DNA of 64,000 nucleotides from Chitinophaga agri (GTDB lineage Bacteria; Bacteroidota; Bacteroidia; Chitinophagales; Chitinophagaceae): assembly GCF_010093065.1 (NCBI RefSeq), contig NZ_CP048113.1:5970001-6034000 (forward strand). The letters are read 5' to 3'. Below are positions 1 to 9,078 of this stretch, in pieces. Below the pieces are notes generated by a model. That model was not told the origin of the DNA. It worked only from the letters and a program-made list of their open reading frames with translations, and made no database searches. Within the stretch, counting starts at the first letter, position 1. The number at the start of each line of letters is the position of its first letter. The translations under genes were made by a program, and so were the position numbers.

Positions 1-207
1 TGTTGGCTTCAAATAGTTGACCAAAGAGTATCCTGGATGGGTTATCAGACATATAGTTTGATATGTGGTTGCTATAATGGAAAATAAATGTAAGCAGTAG
101 ATGTTACTTGAATGTTAAGCCTGAGCAGTAGCGAATTTCAGCCGATGCAAACGTGCGTTTGGGAGTGGTAGGATGAACTATTTCATCAATTTATATACAT
201 TTGCTCC

Positions 208-810
208 ATGTATACAGAACAGTATAATCAAATATTTGATCAGTGTATTGCTGATTACCATGTACACAATAGTGTGCACCAGCCTATCCATAATCCTTAT
301 GAAAAAACAGCTTTTGAGCACCTGCTGTATCTGAAAAACTGGATCGATACCGTTCAGTGGCATCTGGAAGACATCATCCGTGATCCATTGATCGATCCTG
401 TGAAAGCGCTGGAGATCAAGCGCTGGATCGACCGTTCCAACCAGGAACGTACCGATGTAGTGGAATACATCGACGGCTATTTCCTTGATAAACATAAAGA
501 TACGGTAACCACTGCCGACGCGGCAATTAATACGGAGAGTCCGGCGTGGGCAATTGACCGTCTTTCCATTCTTGCACTGAAGATCTATCATATGCGGGAG
601 GAAGCGACCCGTGTGGATGCTACGCCTGAACACCGGGAAGCCTGTCAGCGTAAGCTGGACATCCTGCTGGAGCAGCGTCAGGACCTGGGAACGGCTATTA
701 CCCAGTTACTGGAGGATATCGCAGCCGGCCGTAAGTACATGAAAGTGTACAAACAGATGAAGATGTACAATGATCCTGCCTTAAATCCGGTGCTTTACAA
801 GGGGAAATAA
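208..810 (+). CDS. DUF4254 domain protein
   Basis: A 200-residue soluble protein with no signal peptide or membrane segment. Its composition and aromatic/charged motifs (YLKNWIDTVQWHLEDIIRD near residues 45-65, then RSNQERTDVVEYID) match my memory of DUF4254, a Bacteroidota family of unknown biochemical function. It ends 3 bases before the glycosyltransferase gene downstream, so the two are very probably co-transcribed and translationally close. I infer a supporting role in glycan or lipopolysaccharide assembly from this pairing only. The upstream 207 bases hold no other convincing gene. Confidence 0.8.
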   Translation: MYTEQYNQIFDQCIADYHVHNSVHQPIHNPYEKTAFEHLLYLKNWIDTVQWHLEDIIRDPLIDPVKALEIKRWIDRSNQERTDVVEYIDGYFLDKHKDTVTTADAAINTESPAWAIDRLSILALKIYHMREEATRVDATPEHREACQRKLDILLEQRQDLGTAITQLLEDIAAGRKYMKVYKQMKMYNDPALNPVLYKGK

Positions 811-813
811 TTT

Positions 814-1860
814 ATGTCTGAAAAACTCAGGACCATACTGGCCATCCGGTTTTCTGCCATGGGAGATGTGGCAATGACCATTCCGGTGATGCAGCAGGTA
901 TTGGAACAAAATCCCGGTATACAGATCGTTTTTGTGTCAAATAAGAACTGGGGTGCCCTTTGTGCTGGTATTCCACGTTTGACATTCTTTCCTGCCGATC
1001 TGAAAGGTGCGCATAACGGATTTAAAGGCTTGTTCCGTCTTTTCAGGGAAGTAAGGAAGGCCTACCAGATTGATGCCGTCGCCGATATGCATCATGTACT
1101 GCGTTCACAGATCGTACGTGCATTTTTCAGACTAACTGGTAGATCGGTAGCAGCTATTGATAAAGGCAGGGCGGAAAAGAAAGCACTGGCCCGTCCGGAG
1201 GAAAAGGTATTGAAACCATTAACCAGCACTATAGAGCGATATGCGGCCGTTTTCCGCGAACTGGGACTGTCTGTCACTATTGACCCAAAACAACCCGTTT
1301 TTGCCCGACAGGAGCTTACAGCAGCCATGCTGGAAGTAACAGGTGCCAGGAACGGAGATAAATGGATTGGCCTCGCGCCATTTGCCACTTATAAGGAGAA
1401 AACTTATCCGCTGGACAAAATGGAAGCCATACTGGCGGCATTGGTAGACAGGAAAAATACAAAGGTACTGTTGATGGGAGGTGGTGCCTCTGAGGTCGCG
1501 CAACTGACTTCGCTGGCTATAAAATATCCTGCGGCAGTTGTTGTAGCCGGCAGGTTCCGTTTGCCCGAGGAAATGGCAATTATCAGTAACTTTGATGTGA
1601 TGATCAGTATGGACTCTGCCAATATGCACCTGGCATCTCTTTTTGGTGTGCCGGTCGTATCCATCTGGGGAGCCACCCATCCATTCGCAGGATTCATGGG
1701 ATTCGGTCAGCGGGAAGAGAATGCTGTACAGCTGGAAAACCTTTCCTGCAGGCCTTGTTCTATCTTCGGGAACAAGCCATGTTTCCGCGGAGATCATGCC
1801 TGTATGGAGTGGATTGAGCCGGTTGCAGTCGAAGAAAAAGTGATAAATTTGATCGGATAG
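814..1860 (+). CDS. Glycosyltransferase family 9 (heptosyltransferase-like)
   Basis: A 348-residue protein of the ADP-heptose:LPS heptosyltransferase (GT9, GT-B fold) family. The N-terminal half starts with the typical FSAMGDVAMTIPV segment. The C-terminal nucleotide-sugar half contains SMDSANMHLASLFGVP followed by VSIWGATHP, which is the family signature. A Cys-rich tail (SCRPCSIFGNKPCF, then a further Cys) is common in Bacteroidota members. Expected role: transfer of a heptose or related sugar to lipid A core on the cytoplasmic face of the inner membrane. The exact sugar cannot be told. It follows the DUF4254 gene after 3 bases. Confidence 0.9.
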   Translation: MSEKLRTILAIRFSAMGDVAMTIPVMQQVLEQNPGIQIVFVSNKNWGALCAGIPRLTFFPADLKGAHNGFKGLFRLFREVRKAYQIDAVADMHHVLRSQIVRAFFRLTGRSVAAIDKGRAEKKALARPEEKVLKPLTSTIERYAAVFRELGLSVTIDPKQPVFARQELTAAMLEVTGARNGDKWIGLAPFATYKEKTYPLDKMEAILAALVDRKNTKVLLMGGGASEVAQLTSLAIKYPAAVVVAGRFRLPEEMAIISNFDVMISMDSANMHLASLFGVPVVSIWGATHPFAGFMGFGQREENAVQLENLSCRPCSIFGNKPCFRGDHACMEWIEPVAVEEKVINLIG

Positions 1861-1881
1861 AGAAAATTTTTAAAACTTTTT

Positions 1882-1911
1882 TTTGTGGATTAATAAAAAA
1901 TGCTAATTTCG
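1882..1911 (+). promoter_or_regulatory. Candidate promoter for tRNA-Gln
   Basis: TTTG at 1882-1885 is followed after 18 bases by TAATTTCG at 1904-1911. This is one base off the Bacteroidota housekeeping consensus TTTG-N19-TAnnTTTG. Transcription would start near 1918 and give a leader of about 90 bases before the tRNA, to be removed by processing. Inference from consensus only. Confidence 0.4.
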
Positions 1912-2010
1912 CCATCCCAAATCACAGTGATGCGGTTGCAGAATAGCAGTAGGATGAGAGCCACACGGGATTTGTAATAGAAGAGATAGAAAGTATCGCA
2001 AGTTATAGTT

Positions 2011-2081
2011 TGTCCTATAGTATAATGGTAGTACAACTGATTTTGGTTCAGTTTGTCTAGGTTCGAATCCTGGTAGGACAA
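2011..2081 (+). tRNA. tRNA-Gln (anticodon UUG)
   Basis: A 71-base cloverleaf. The acceptor stem TGTCCTA pairs with TAGGACA, with discriminator A at 2081. The anticodon stem is ACTGA/TCAGT around the 7-base loop TTTTGGT, which gives anticodon TTG. The T-arm GGTTCGAATCC is canonical. CCA is not encoded. It stands alone between the glycosyltransferase gene and a terminator-like hairpin. Confidence 0.96.
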
Positions 2082-2090
2082 CAAAAAATT

Positions 2091-2116
2091 AAACCGCTCT
2101 AGTAGCGGTTTTTTTA
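2091..2116 (+). terminator. Rho-independent terminator after tRNA-Gln
   Basis: AAACCGCT (2091-2098) pairs with AGCGGTTT (2104-2111) around a 5-base loop, and a run of T follows. It lies 10 bases after the tRNA. Confidence 0.85.
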
Positions 2117-2158
2117 TTTCTGCTTCCTGTAAGGACCCAAATTTGTAAAAAATACCCC

Positions 2159-2540
2159 ATGACAAAAATAGTCCTCTACATGGCCATCAGCCTCGATGGC
2201 TATATCGCCCGCAGAGACAATGGCATTAATGGCTGGCCAGCTATCCGGAAAAGGAGAGGACCAGCCGAACATACGTTTCGTCCACACTGATATCCCAACT
2301 TTCATTAACGATCTGAAGCAGCCGGAAGGAAAGGATATCTGGCTGATCAGAGGTGTTAAACTGAACGCCCTGTTCCTGGAACAGCAATGGATCGACGAGA
2401 TGATCATGCTTGTCATGCATGTCGCCCTGGGAGAAGGCATTCCCTTATTTGAAGGAGGGATTTTTCAAACACAGTTCACACTGGAGGCCGTTACAAAGTA
2501 TACCAATAGCGTAGCAGGCTTACGCTATCGTAAGCAGTAA
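2159..2540 (+). pseudogene. Dihydrofolate reductase-family pseudogene
   Basis: The remnant starts at ATG 2159 with MTKIVLYMAISLDGYIARRDNG, typical for the small dihydrofolate reductase/RibD-C family. That frame runs to a stop at about 2290. The rest of the family sequence continues in another frame from about 2235 to 2540: first SGKGED, then IRFVHTD, DIWLI-GVKLN, and LGEGIPLFEGG. An intact member has about 170-180 residues, so roughly 50-60 internal residues are missing in addition to the frameshift. The usual GG before VKLN reads RG. It follows the tRNA-Gln terminator directly. It cannot make a working enzyme. Confidence 0.8.
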
Positions 2541-2576
2541 TTCCTGAATTGATGCACAAATTGTCCGGTTGTATTA

Positions 2577-2584
2577 TAATTTTG
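2577..2584 (+). promoter_or_regulatory. Candidate -7 element for the thioesterase gene
   Basis: TAATTTTG matches the Bacteroidota -7 consensus TAnnTTTG exactly. It lies 36 bases before the ATG at 2620, so transcription would begin near 2590. No good TTTG is seen at ideal spacing upstream. The element overlaps the start region of a longer possible reading frame, which argues for the ATG at 2620. Confidence 0.4.
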
Positions 2585-2619
2585 TGCTCAACATCCGGGA
2601 ACGGTCAAATTACAGCACA

Positions 2620-3015
2620 ATGAATTTTTATACACGTAAATGGGTAAAACCAGAGGACCTGAATGCACATGGGACATTATTCGGCGGCAGCCTGCTGCGC
2701 TGGATAGATGAAGAGGCAGCTATTTATTCCATTATACAGCTGGGTACGAACAGATGTGTGACGAAATATATGTCTGAGATCAACTTTGTCAGCTCTGCCA
2801 AACAGGGTGATATTGTTGAACTGGGGATAAAAGCAGTTCACTTTGGACGAACGTCCCTGACACTGACCTGTCAGGTAAGAAATAAGATTACACAGAAAGT
2901 GATCCTGACTGTGGATAAAATGGTATTTGTAAGTCTGGACGAACATGGCACGCCTGTACCTCACGGACGTACAAAGATCACGTATACCGATGAGCGTCTG
3001 CGTGAAGAAGAGTAG
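2620..3015 (+). CDS. Acyl-CoA thioesterase (hotdog fold)
   Basis: A 131-residue single-domain hotdog protein. Near the N-terminus it has NAHGTLFGGSLLRWIDEEAA, the YciA/BFIT-type acyl-CoA thioesterase signature that holds the acidic catalytic residue. The central strand FGRTSLTL and the segment DKMVFVSLDEHG also fit. Predicted reaction: hydrolysis of acyl-CoA to free acid and CoA in the cytoplasm; chain-length preference is unknown. I chose the ATG at 2620 because the homologous part begins there and the longer frame from 2569 would start inside the candidate promoter. Confidence 0.88.
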   Translation: MNFYTRKWVKPEDLNAHGTLFGGSLLRWIDEEAAIYSIIQLGTNRCVTKYMSEINFVSSAKQGDIVELGIKAVHFGRTSLTLTCQVRNKITQKVILTVDKMVFVSLDEHGTPVPHGRTKITYTDERLREEE

Positions 3016-3050
3016 TACATTCCTATGCTAACGATAACACCCTATACCCT

Positions 3051-3776
3051 ATGAATTTTGACTTCTACGAAGAGTTTCAGAACTTTTCCAATACTGAACT
3101 ACTGAAGATTATCCGTCAACCGGAACAATACGATCCGCAGGCTGTAATAGCCGCCAACAAGCTCATTGCTGAAAGAGATGTGACAGAAGAAGAAAAGGAT
3201 GTAGTAGATGATCATATTAACCAGCAGGTAGCTAAACACGAGAAGAAACAGCTGGCGAATAAACAATTGCAGACATTTTTCCAGTCTTTTGTACAACCGG
3301 ATCCCGGCAGTTATGAAGTATATCTCAATGGTATGCTTTTGTTGCTGGTGATAAGCAGTTTCTATCAGCTATTCCTTATTTATGGTCCAGGAGGAACATT
3401 CTATCTATGCACTGATTGTAGTGACAGGGTATTGATCATGGGATTTGTACTGCCTGCAGGTATGCTACTGATCGCCTATTTGCTGTTTTCCCGCCAGCGC
3501 TGGGGATGGCTCCTGTCATTTGGATGGTTTATCACCGTTGTTGCATTTTATGTCATATGCTATATCCTTAATGCCACTTCCTTCATGAGGTTTTTCGTGC
3601 CCTGGCTGGAATTTGTAATAGGGACAACATTATATTCAGGTGCCATCTATGTGTTGAATAAACCCCAGATGAAAGAAGCTTTTGGTATTACATCTGCAAT
3701 GATTTTAAAAACCGCCATCGCAGGCTTGGTCATAGCCATCGTCTGCGTTGTACTGGTCAATTTCTTCTGGACATAA
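3051..3776 (+). CDS. Hypothetical integral membrane protein
   Basis: A 241-residue protein of unknown family. Residues 1-85 are charged and probably helical and cytoplasmic (many E, K and Q, including EEEKDVVDDHINQQVAKHEKK). They are followed by about five hydrophobic segments near residues 92-112, 125-146, 150-173, 182-203 and 217-240. No catalytic motif is visible. It follows the thioesterase gene by 35 bases and converges on the acyltransferase gene, with a strong hairpin between them. Confidence 0.75.
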   Translation: MNFDFYEEFQNFSNTELLKIIRQPEQYDPQAVIAANKLIAERDVTEEEKDVVDDHINQQVAKHEKKQLANKQLQTFFQSFVQPDPGSYEVYLNGMLLLLVISSFYQLFLIYGPGGTFYLCTDCSDRVLIMGFVLPAGMLLIAYLLFSRQRWGWLLSFGWFITVVAFYVICYILNATSFMRFFVPWLEFVIGTTLYSGAIYVLNKPQMKEAFGITSAMILKTAIAGLVIAIVCVVLVNFFWT

Positions 3777-3780
3777 AAAC

Positions 3781-3818
3781 AGAAAAGGGACTGAAATCAT
3801 CATTTCAGTCCCTTTTCT
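3781..3818. terminator. Bidirectional terminator
   Basis: A perfect 17-bp stem (3781-3797 with 3802-3818) and a 4-base loop lie between two convergent genes. The stem begins with A-rich and ends with T-rich sequence on either strand, so it could end transcription from both sides. Confidence 0.85.
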
Positions 3819-3833
3819 ATAATATCCTGATCC

Positions 3834-4844
3834 CTAAGCCGCTGCCGCTACTTCAACAGAAACTGTCTTACGTGGTCCGTACTTGATCTTATTAGATCTT
3901 TCTGAGAACGGACGTTCCACATATTTCCAGAAAACATAACCTACGCCCAGGCAAAACAATACGGCAAATGTGAATAACAGTATGTCATATTGTGGCTTGA
4001 CGTACCTGCTGGCCAGATTGATCAGTTTCACCCCAACCGGGAAGTGTAACAGATATACGGAGTAAGAGATCTCTCCCAGAAAATCAAACGCCTGGTGCAC
4101 CTTGCCCGTATACAGCATGATCACCAGGATAGTAGCTACTGCTGCTATGGTTGGTGCTGCACCATAGAACAGGTAGGTAAATACCGCTATTGCAGTGATA
4201 TAGCCTACTTCCAGCCAGTTCTTACCACCTTTCATATACATAACGTATCCTATCATGCCGATCATGAAGTACAGCAGGTGACTGAACAGGTCAATATATT
4301 CTACAACAGCTGTCTGACTGATCACCATAAACAAAGGGATACTTGCAGCCAGCGTCGCCTTCGGATACTTCTGCAGTAATAAAAAGAACAGCCCGATAAA
4401 GAGATAATATTCCGCCTCTACCTTCAATGTCCAGAACACAGGATTGGAATCCGGATGATGCAGATAGAAAAGGCTTAGAAAGATACTCGACGGTGTCTCC
4501 GGAAACGCAATATGTTTTACGACGGTAGAGGATACAAGAATGACCAGTGTGATAGCCAACGCGATCAGATAAGGGGGGTGTAACCTGATCAGCCGTTTTA
4601 ACAGGAATTTCCCATAATGCTTCAGCTCATACCGTCCTTTATCCAGACTCAACGGAATAACAAATCCTGAAATGACGAAAAAGACCTGCACACCATACTT
4701 TCCATATTCATGAAAGATGTCAAACATGCCTGCTAATACATTACCGTCCTGGCTAAATGGCTGTCCGAAGTGGCAAAAACATACCATCAATACAGCAAGC
4801 GCCCTTAAAAAGCTGAGACTCTCTACTTTTCTTTTAGTGTCCAT
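3834..4844 (-). CDS. Acyltransferase family 3 membrane protein
   Basis: A 336-residue polytopic membrane protein of the acyltransferase-3 (OafA/NodX) family. Near the N-terminus FLRALAVLMVCFCHFG shows the family's Arg-x10-His signature (Arg14, His25). VISGFVIPLS and a loop with DKGRYELKHYGKFLLKRLIRLHPPY (central part only cited) also fit. It would O-acetylate or otherwise acylate an extracytoplasmic glycan. The acceptor cannot be told. It is downstream of the methyltransferase gene on the same strand, 103 bases apart. Confidence 0.88.
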   Translation of the reverse strand: MDTKRKVESLSFLRALAVLMVCFCHFGQPFSQDGNVLAGMFDIFHEYGKYGVQVFFVISGFVIPLSLDKGRYELKHYGKFLLKRLIRLHPPYLIALAITLVILVSSTVVKHIAFPETPSSIFLSLFYLHHPDSNPVFWTLKVEAEYYLFIGLFFLLLQKYPKATLAASIPLFMVISQTAVVEYIDLFSHLLYFMIGMIGYVMYMKGGKNWLEVGYITAIAVFTYLFYGAAPTIAAVATILVIMLYTGKVHQAFDFLGEISYSVYLLHFPVGVKLINLASRYVKPQYDILLFTFAVLFCLGVGYVFWKYVERPFSERSNKIKYGPRKTVSVEVAAAA

Positions 4845-4947
4845 GGAGATGAGGTTTTTTCAGAAGATTGGTAAGACAAATATACTGTCTCACCATTATA
4901 TATTATCCTTTGAACTGATGTATTTTTATCCCTGAAATAAGTAGTTT

Positions 4948-5613
4948 TCAGGTGGGGTTGTTCACCAGTATGGAGCCTTTTAATATATCCATTTTTACGA
5001 AAGAGGCCGTCTCCCTGAAGCCGGCATCGAGCCAGAGTTGTTTACATTGTGGATTGGCATATAATACTTTCAGGGGGCGATGCTTCCTTCGCAGGCTCTC
5101 TTTAACCCTGTGGATAAACCCCTCCATGATCACATCGTCAAACGGATTGAACAGGAATATGACGCCTACTGACTCAGGCACCGTATATTGACGGGCATCC
5201 TCACAGCATATCGTGATCCTGATATGCTGATAACGGTTATACAAGAGCTGCTGCATTTCGGTGGCAGATGCACAAAGTCGTGGAGAAAGATCGATCCCTG
5301 CCAGCGTTCTGAACCCATACGCTGCTCCCATTGCCAGTACCCGGCCCTTGCCACAACCAACATCCAGCAGCGTTGTATGCAGATCCGTAGACTGCAGATG
5401 ATCGAATAACCAGGTAGCAGTATAGTAGTTCACCGGTTCATACATGGCCACATGCTCTCTGTCCTCCTCCGATACTTCCCTGGCCAGATTGTCCGTGCCT
5501 ATTGTCCGGATACCATACTTTCTCTCTCCGCGGATCTCATGCCTGATGATAAAAAATGCCAGATTAAGGCCCCAATGCCATCCTAAATAAATAAAGTATA
5601 ACAGGTATCTCAT
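4948..5613 (-). CDS. Class I SAM-dependent methyltransferase
   Basis: A 221-residue protein. A short hydrophobic N-terminus (about residues 3-22) may anchor it to the membrane. The Rossmann SAM-binding motif LLDVGCGKGRVLAMG follows, then GIDLSPRLC with the acidic residue that would bind the ribose. IFLFNPFDD fits motif IV. The substrate is unknown. It is co-directional with the acyltransferase gene downstream and separated from the TerC gene upstream by 175 bases. Confidence 0.85.
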   Translation of the reverse strand: MRYLLYFIYLGWHWGLNLAFFIIRHEIRGERKYGIRTIGTDNLAREVSEEDREHVAMYEPVNYYTATWLFDHLQSTDLHTTLLDVGCGKGRVLAMGAAYGFRTLAGIDLSPRLCASATEMQQLLYNRYQHIRITICCEDARQYTVPESVGVIFLFNPFDDVIMEGFIHRVKESLRRKHRPLKVLYANPQCKQLWLDAGFRETASFVKMDILKGSILVNNPT

Positions 5614-5788
5614 AACACTTATCGGGATGCTGGCTCAATAGCCGGGGTAAATATTTCCAGGTTGGGGGGATTCGAACGGTTGCCTTCATGGAACAACCGT
5701 TCATTAATCATTTCCTGGACGCGGTTCGTGGAATCAGACCGTTGCCGCAGTCTGGTAGCTGTATGTAATATATGAAATAATCTGTATT

Positions 5789-6598
5789 TTATTTATTATC
5801 GCTGTCGTTGAGTCTTGGCTGGTGTAACTGTACCGGCTTTGACGCTTTAGACTTCATTTTCAGGTTCAGCATCTCAATAAACACAGAGAATGCCATGGCG
5901 AAGTAGATATACCCCTTCGGAATATGCTGATCAAAGCTCTCCGCAATAAGTGATACCCCTATCAGTAACAGGAAGGAAAGTGCCAGCATCTTCACTGTTG
6001 GGTGCTTATTCACAAAATTGCTGATCCCTTCAGCTGCTAATACCATCACACCTACGGCAATGATCACTGCAACGATCATGATCTGGATATGATCAGCCAT
6101 ACCCACCGCTGTGATCACCGAGTCAAGTGAGAATACTATGTCCAGCAGTAGGATCTGGATAATGGTCCGTGCAAAGCTGGCCGGCCTGACATTACCGGTT
6201 TCATGTTCTCCTCCTTCCAGTTTTTCATGTATTTCTGCCGTACTTTTGTAGATCAGGAATAAACCTCCCAGTAAGAGGATCAGATCACGCCCTGAGATAG
6301 CGGTCGCGCTTAACCATTTCCCTGACTGTATACCTACCCAATCCCCGACGTTAAACAATGGCGCAGTAAGCGACATGATCCAGCTGATAGACAGCAGCAA
6401 CAGGATACGGATGAACATTGCCAGGGTAAGTCCCAGACGCCGTGCCTTCTTCTGTTTTTCAGCAGGTAGCTTTCCCGCCAGGATAGATATAAAAACAATG
6501 TTGTCAATTCCTAATACGATCTCAAGTACACTTAAAGTCAGAAGACTGATCAGTGAGTCGACTGTAAACAGGCCTTCGGCGGAGAAAATACCTTCCAT
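5789..6598 (-). CDS. TerC/YgdQ-family membrane protein
   Basis: A 269-residue inner-membrane protein with about seven hydrophobic segments. Both family signatures are present: the acidic intramembrane motif EIVLGIDNIVFISILAGKLP near residues 26-45, and LLLDIVFSLDSVITAVGMAD in the second half. Members of this family (TerC, Alx) are linked to tellurite resistance and to manganese or other metal export. The precise substrate is inferred only. It sits 32 bases downstream of the SDR gene, probably in one transcript. Confidence 0.9.
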   Translation of the reverse strand: MEGIFSAEGLFTVDSLISLLTLSVLEIVLGIDNIVFISILAGKLPAEKQKKARRLGLTLAMFIRILLLLSISWIMSLTAPLFNVGDWVGIQSGKWLSATAISGRDLILLLGGLFLIYKSTAEIHEKLEGGEHETGNVRPASFARTIIQILLLDIVFSLDSVITAVGMADHIQIMIVAVIIAVGVMVLAAEGISNFVNKHPTVKMLALSFLLLIGVSLIAESFDQHIPKGYIYFAMAFSVFIEMLNLKMKSKASKPVQLHQPRLNDSDNK

Positions 6599-6630
6599 GA
6601 TAAATTTGCATTATAGGTTTGATGGCAATC

Positions 6631-8088
6631 TTACTGAATTTTAGTCTGCCGGGAAATTCCATTTGATAGCCGGCGGATCATTCCTCCGAAAATAAAAAAG
6701 TGGAAAGGCAGCATGGCATACCAGTACAACCTTCCCCATAAGCCACGGGGGCGAAAGGTAGCCGTCTGTTTCAATACCTGTTGACTATCCTTCTCTACTA
6801 TCTGAAATTCCAGCCAGGCTTCTCCGGGTAATTTCATTTCTGCGAATAACAGCAACCTCCGCTGCTGCCTGTCTGCCACCAGTACCCGCCAGAAGTCCAG
6901 GGCATCTCCTGCATGTATTTCCTGCGGATCGCGGCGTCCCCTGCGTAATCCTACTCCACCTACCATTTTATCAAGAAAGCCCCGAATACGCCATAAGGTA
7001 TTGGCATAATACCACCCGTTATTTCCGCCGATCCGCCATACATTATTCAACACAGCCTCCCGGTCTGTGTCTGTACTTAGCGTGATGCTTTTCTCATCTT
7101 TCAGGCAACCGAACGTGGGTACTTCAATATTGTCCATCCATGTTTGGGGTGTATTAGCAGAAGAGAAAGAATCTTTCCAGCTACTGGTGACCAGGTTCTG
7201 CTCTATCTTTCCAAATGCCAGCTCTACGGCTTTTCTATAAGGCAGCAGTGCTATACCCAGTTCGGCTGCCAGCTCGTTGGGCCTTGCCGTCACATCAATT
7301 TTCATACTATCTACCAGATTAACTGCCAGCGGGTAGGAAGTGGATGTAATAAAATAAAGCCAGTAGGAAGAGAGGCGGGGTGTCATCACAGGCAGGGTGA
7401 GGATATACCTGTTCAGTTTCCTTACCTCCGCATATTGTAGCAACATCTGCTTGTAGGTAAGTATACCAGGGCCGGCAATATCGTAGTTCTTATGATAAGT
7501 GTGTTCTTTACCCAGTACGCCACATAGAAAAAAGATCACATCCCTGATAGCTATCGGCTGACAACGGGTGTTCAGCCAGCGTGGCGTGATCATAATGGGT
7601 AACTTTTCCACCAGGTCGCGTATGATCTCAAACGAAGCACTGCCAGAACCAACAATAATACCTGCCCGTAATGCCGTTAATGGTACCGAACCCTCTTTTA
7701 GTATATTTTCTACCTGCAGCCTGGAGCCAAGGTGCCTGGAAAGCTCCTGCTGGTTGACTATCCCCGTAAGATAAATGATCTGCTTACAGTTAGTGCTGCT
7801 GATAAGCTGAATGAAATTCCTGGCAGAAACGGCCTCCTTCTCCTCAAATTTGCCCGCGCTACTCATCGAGTGCACCAGGTAGTAGGCCACATCAATATCA
7901 GCAGGAAAGCCGGTCGAATGCTCCTGCTGAAGAAAGTCAACTTCTATGACTTCTACCGGATAATCATGCTGTTTGTTGAACCGGTCCTTGTCCCGTACAC
8001 AACAGATAATATTATGTCCCTGTTCCAGCAGAACGGGAATTAATCTTTGTCCGATATAGCCGTTAGCGCCTGTCAGCAGTATCTTCAA
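6631..8088 (-). CDS. SDR family oxidoreductase with DUF2867 domain
   Basis: A 485-residue two-domain protein. Residues 1 to about 290 form an NmrA-like extended SDR Rossmann domain starting with GANGYIGQRLIPVL and including AYYLVHSM. The C-terminal part (about 320-475) matches DUF2867, with GWYYANTLWRIRGFLDKMVGG and DALDFWRVL. This arrangement is common for NAD(P)H-binding proteins of unknown substrate in Bacteroidota. The C-terminus carries an amphipathic/hydrophobic stretch near FHFFIFGGMIRR. It is the first gene of a minus-strand pair with the TerC gene. Confidence 0.87.
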   Translation of the reverse strand: MKILLTGANGYIGQRLIPVLLEQGHNIICCVRDKDRFNKQHDYPVEVIEVDFLQQEHSTGFPADIDVAYYLVHSMSSAGKFEEKEAVSARNFIQLISSTNCKQIIYLTGIVNQQELSRHLGSRLQVENILKEGSVPLTALRAGIIVGSGSASFEIIRDLVEKLPIMITPRWLNTRCQPIAIRDVIFFLCGVLGKEHTYHKNYDIAGPGILTYKQMLLQYAEVRKLNRYILTLPVMTPRLSSYWLYFITSTSYPLAVNLVDSMKIDVTARPNELAAELGIALLPYRKAVELAFGKIEQNLVTSSWKDSFSSANTPQTWMDNIEVPTFGCLKDEKSITLSTDTDREAVLNNVWRIGGNNGWYYANTLWRIRGFLDKMVGGVGLRRGRRDPQEIHAGDALDFWRVLVADRQQRRLLLFAEMKLPGEAWLEFQIVEKDSQQVLKQTATFRPRGLWGRLYWYAMLPFHFFIFGGMIRRLSNGISRQTKIQ

Positions 8089-8223
8089 AATGAAAGTGAT
8101 TGATAGTTACCTAAGATAGTACAAAATCTGCACCAGTACAGCAGTGAACATCAGCGAGTAAAAAAGCGGGAAAACCCATAGTTATTGGATACTTTTGTTA
8201 CATTAACCCTTGTTTGACGATAT

Positions 8224-8922
8224 ATGAGTATAAAAGTTATTGCCTTTGATGCGGATGATACATTGTGGATCAATGAACCCTATTTCCGCGAAACAGAAGC
8301 GGAGTTCTGCCAACTGATGGAAAATTACTTACCGCAGCACACTGTGGCACGTGAACTACTGCAGACAGAAATAAAAAATCTGTCCCTCTATGGTTATGGT
8401 ATTAAAGGTTTCATGCTCTCGATGATAGAGACGGCCCTGACAATATCCAACAAGACCATTGATATCTCTGCTGTAGAAAAGATTATTGAGTATGGTAAGG
8501 CGCTGCTTGCACGTCCGATAGAAGTACTGGACGGTGTACCTGATGTACTCTCCGCCCTGAGAGATAACTACCGTCTTGTGGTGGCAACAAAGGGAGATCT
8601 GCTGGACCAGGAGCGTAAGCTGCGCAATTCCGGTATCCTCCATTATTTCCATCATGTAGAGGTCATGTCTGACAAACAGGAAGCTGATTATCGCAAGCTG
8701 CTCAAACACCTCGACATTGTGCCTGAACAGTTTCTCATGATCGGTAATTCTTTGAAGTCGGACGTGTTGCCGGTGCTCGGTATTGGCGGAAGTGCTATTC
8801 ACATTCCCTATCACATCACCTGGGAACATGAGCACGTAGACGTACATATAGATAATCCCAATTTCCGGCAGGTAGAGCATATCTCAGAAGTGCTGCCGCT
8901 GTTGTATGCACCATCAATGTAG
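8224..8922 (+). CDS. HAD family hydrolase
   Basis: A 232-residue haloacid-dehalogenase-superfamily phosphatase. Motif I is FDADDTLW, with the nucleophile Asp9 and Asp11. An alpha-helical cap follows (about residues 17-85). Motif II is VVATKGD and motif IV lies around IGNSLKSDVLPVLGIG. It would hydrolyse a phosphate monoester in the cytoplasm; the substrate is unknown. It is divergent from the SDR gene, with 135 bases between. Confidence 0.9.
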   Translation: MSIKVIAFDADDTLWINEPYFRETEAEFCQLMENYLPQHTVARELLQTEIKNLSLYGYGIKGFMLSMIETALTISNKTIDISAVEKIIEYGKALLARPIEVLDGVPDVLSALRDNYRLVVATKGDLLDQERKLRNSGILHYFHHVEVMSDKQEADYRKLLKHLDIVPEQFLMIGNSLKSDVLPVLGIGGSAIHIPYHITWEHEHVDVHIDNPNFRQVEHISEVLPLLYAPSM

Positions 8923-9078
8923 CCCCGTAACCAGTAAAATTTACTGCGTATCTGTCCTATACTGTCCCAGCAGTAGCGGGACTTCCTGTTGCTTTTTAAT
9001 GTGCAATTATTAAGCAGGATTTACTATTTTGTAACCCACGTTAGAATTCCATTTTACTCAACTACTCAAGTCAAAAGA

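Noticed and set aside
196..203. TACATTTG as -7 element for the first gene
   Set aside because: It lies only 4 bases before the ATG, which would make the mRNA leaderless or start inside the gene, and no TTTG partner is found upstream.
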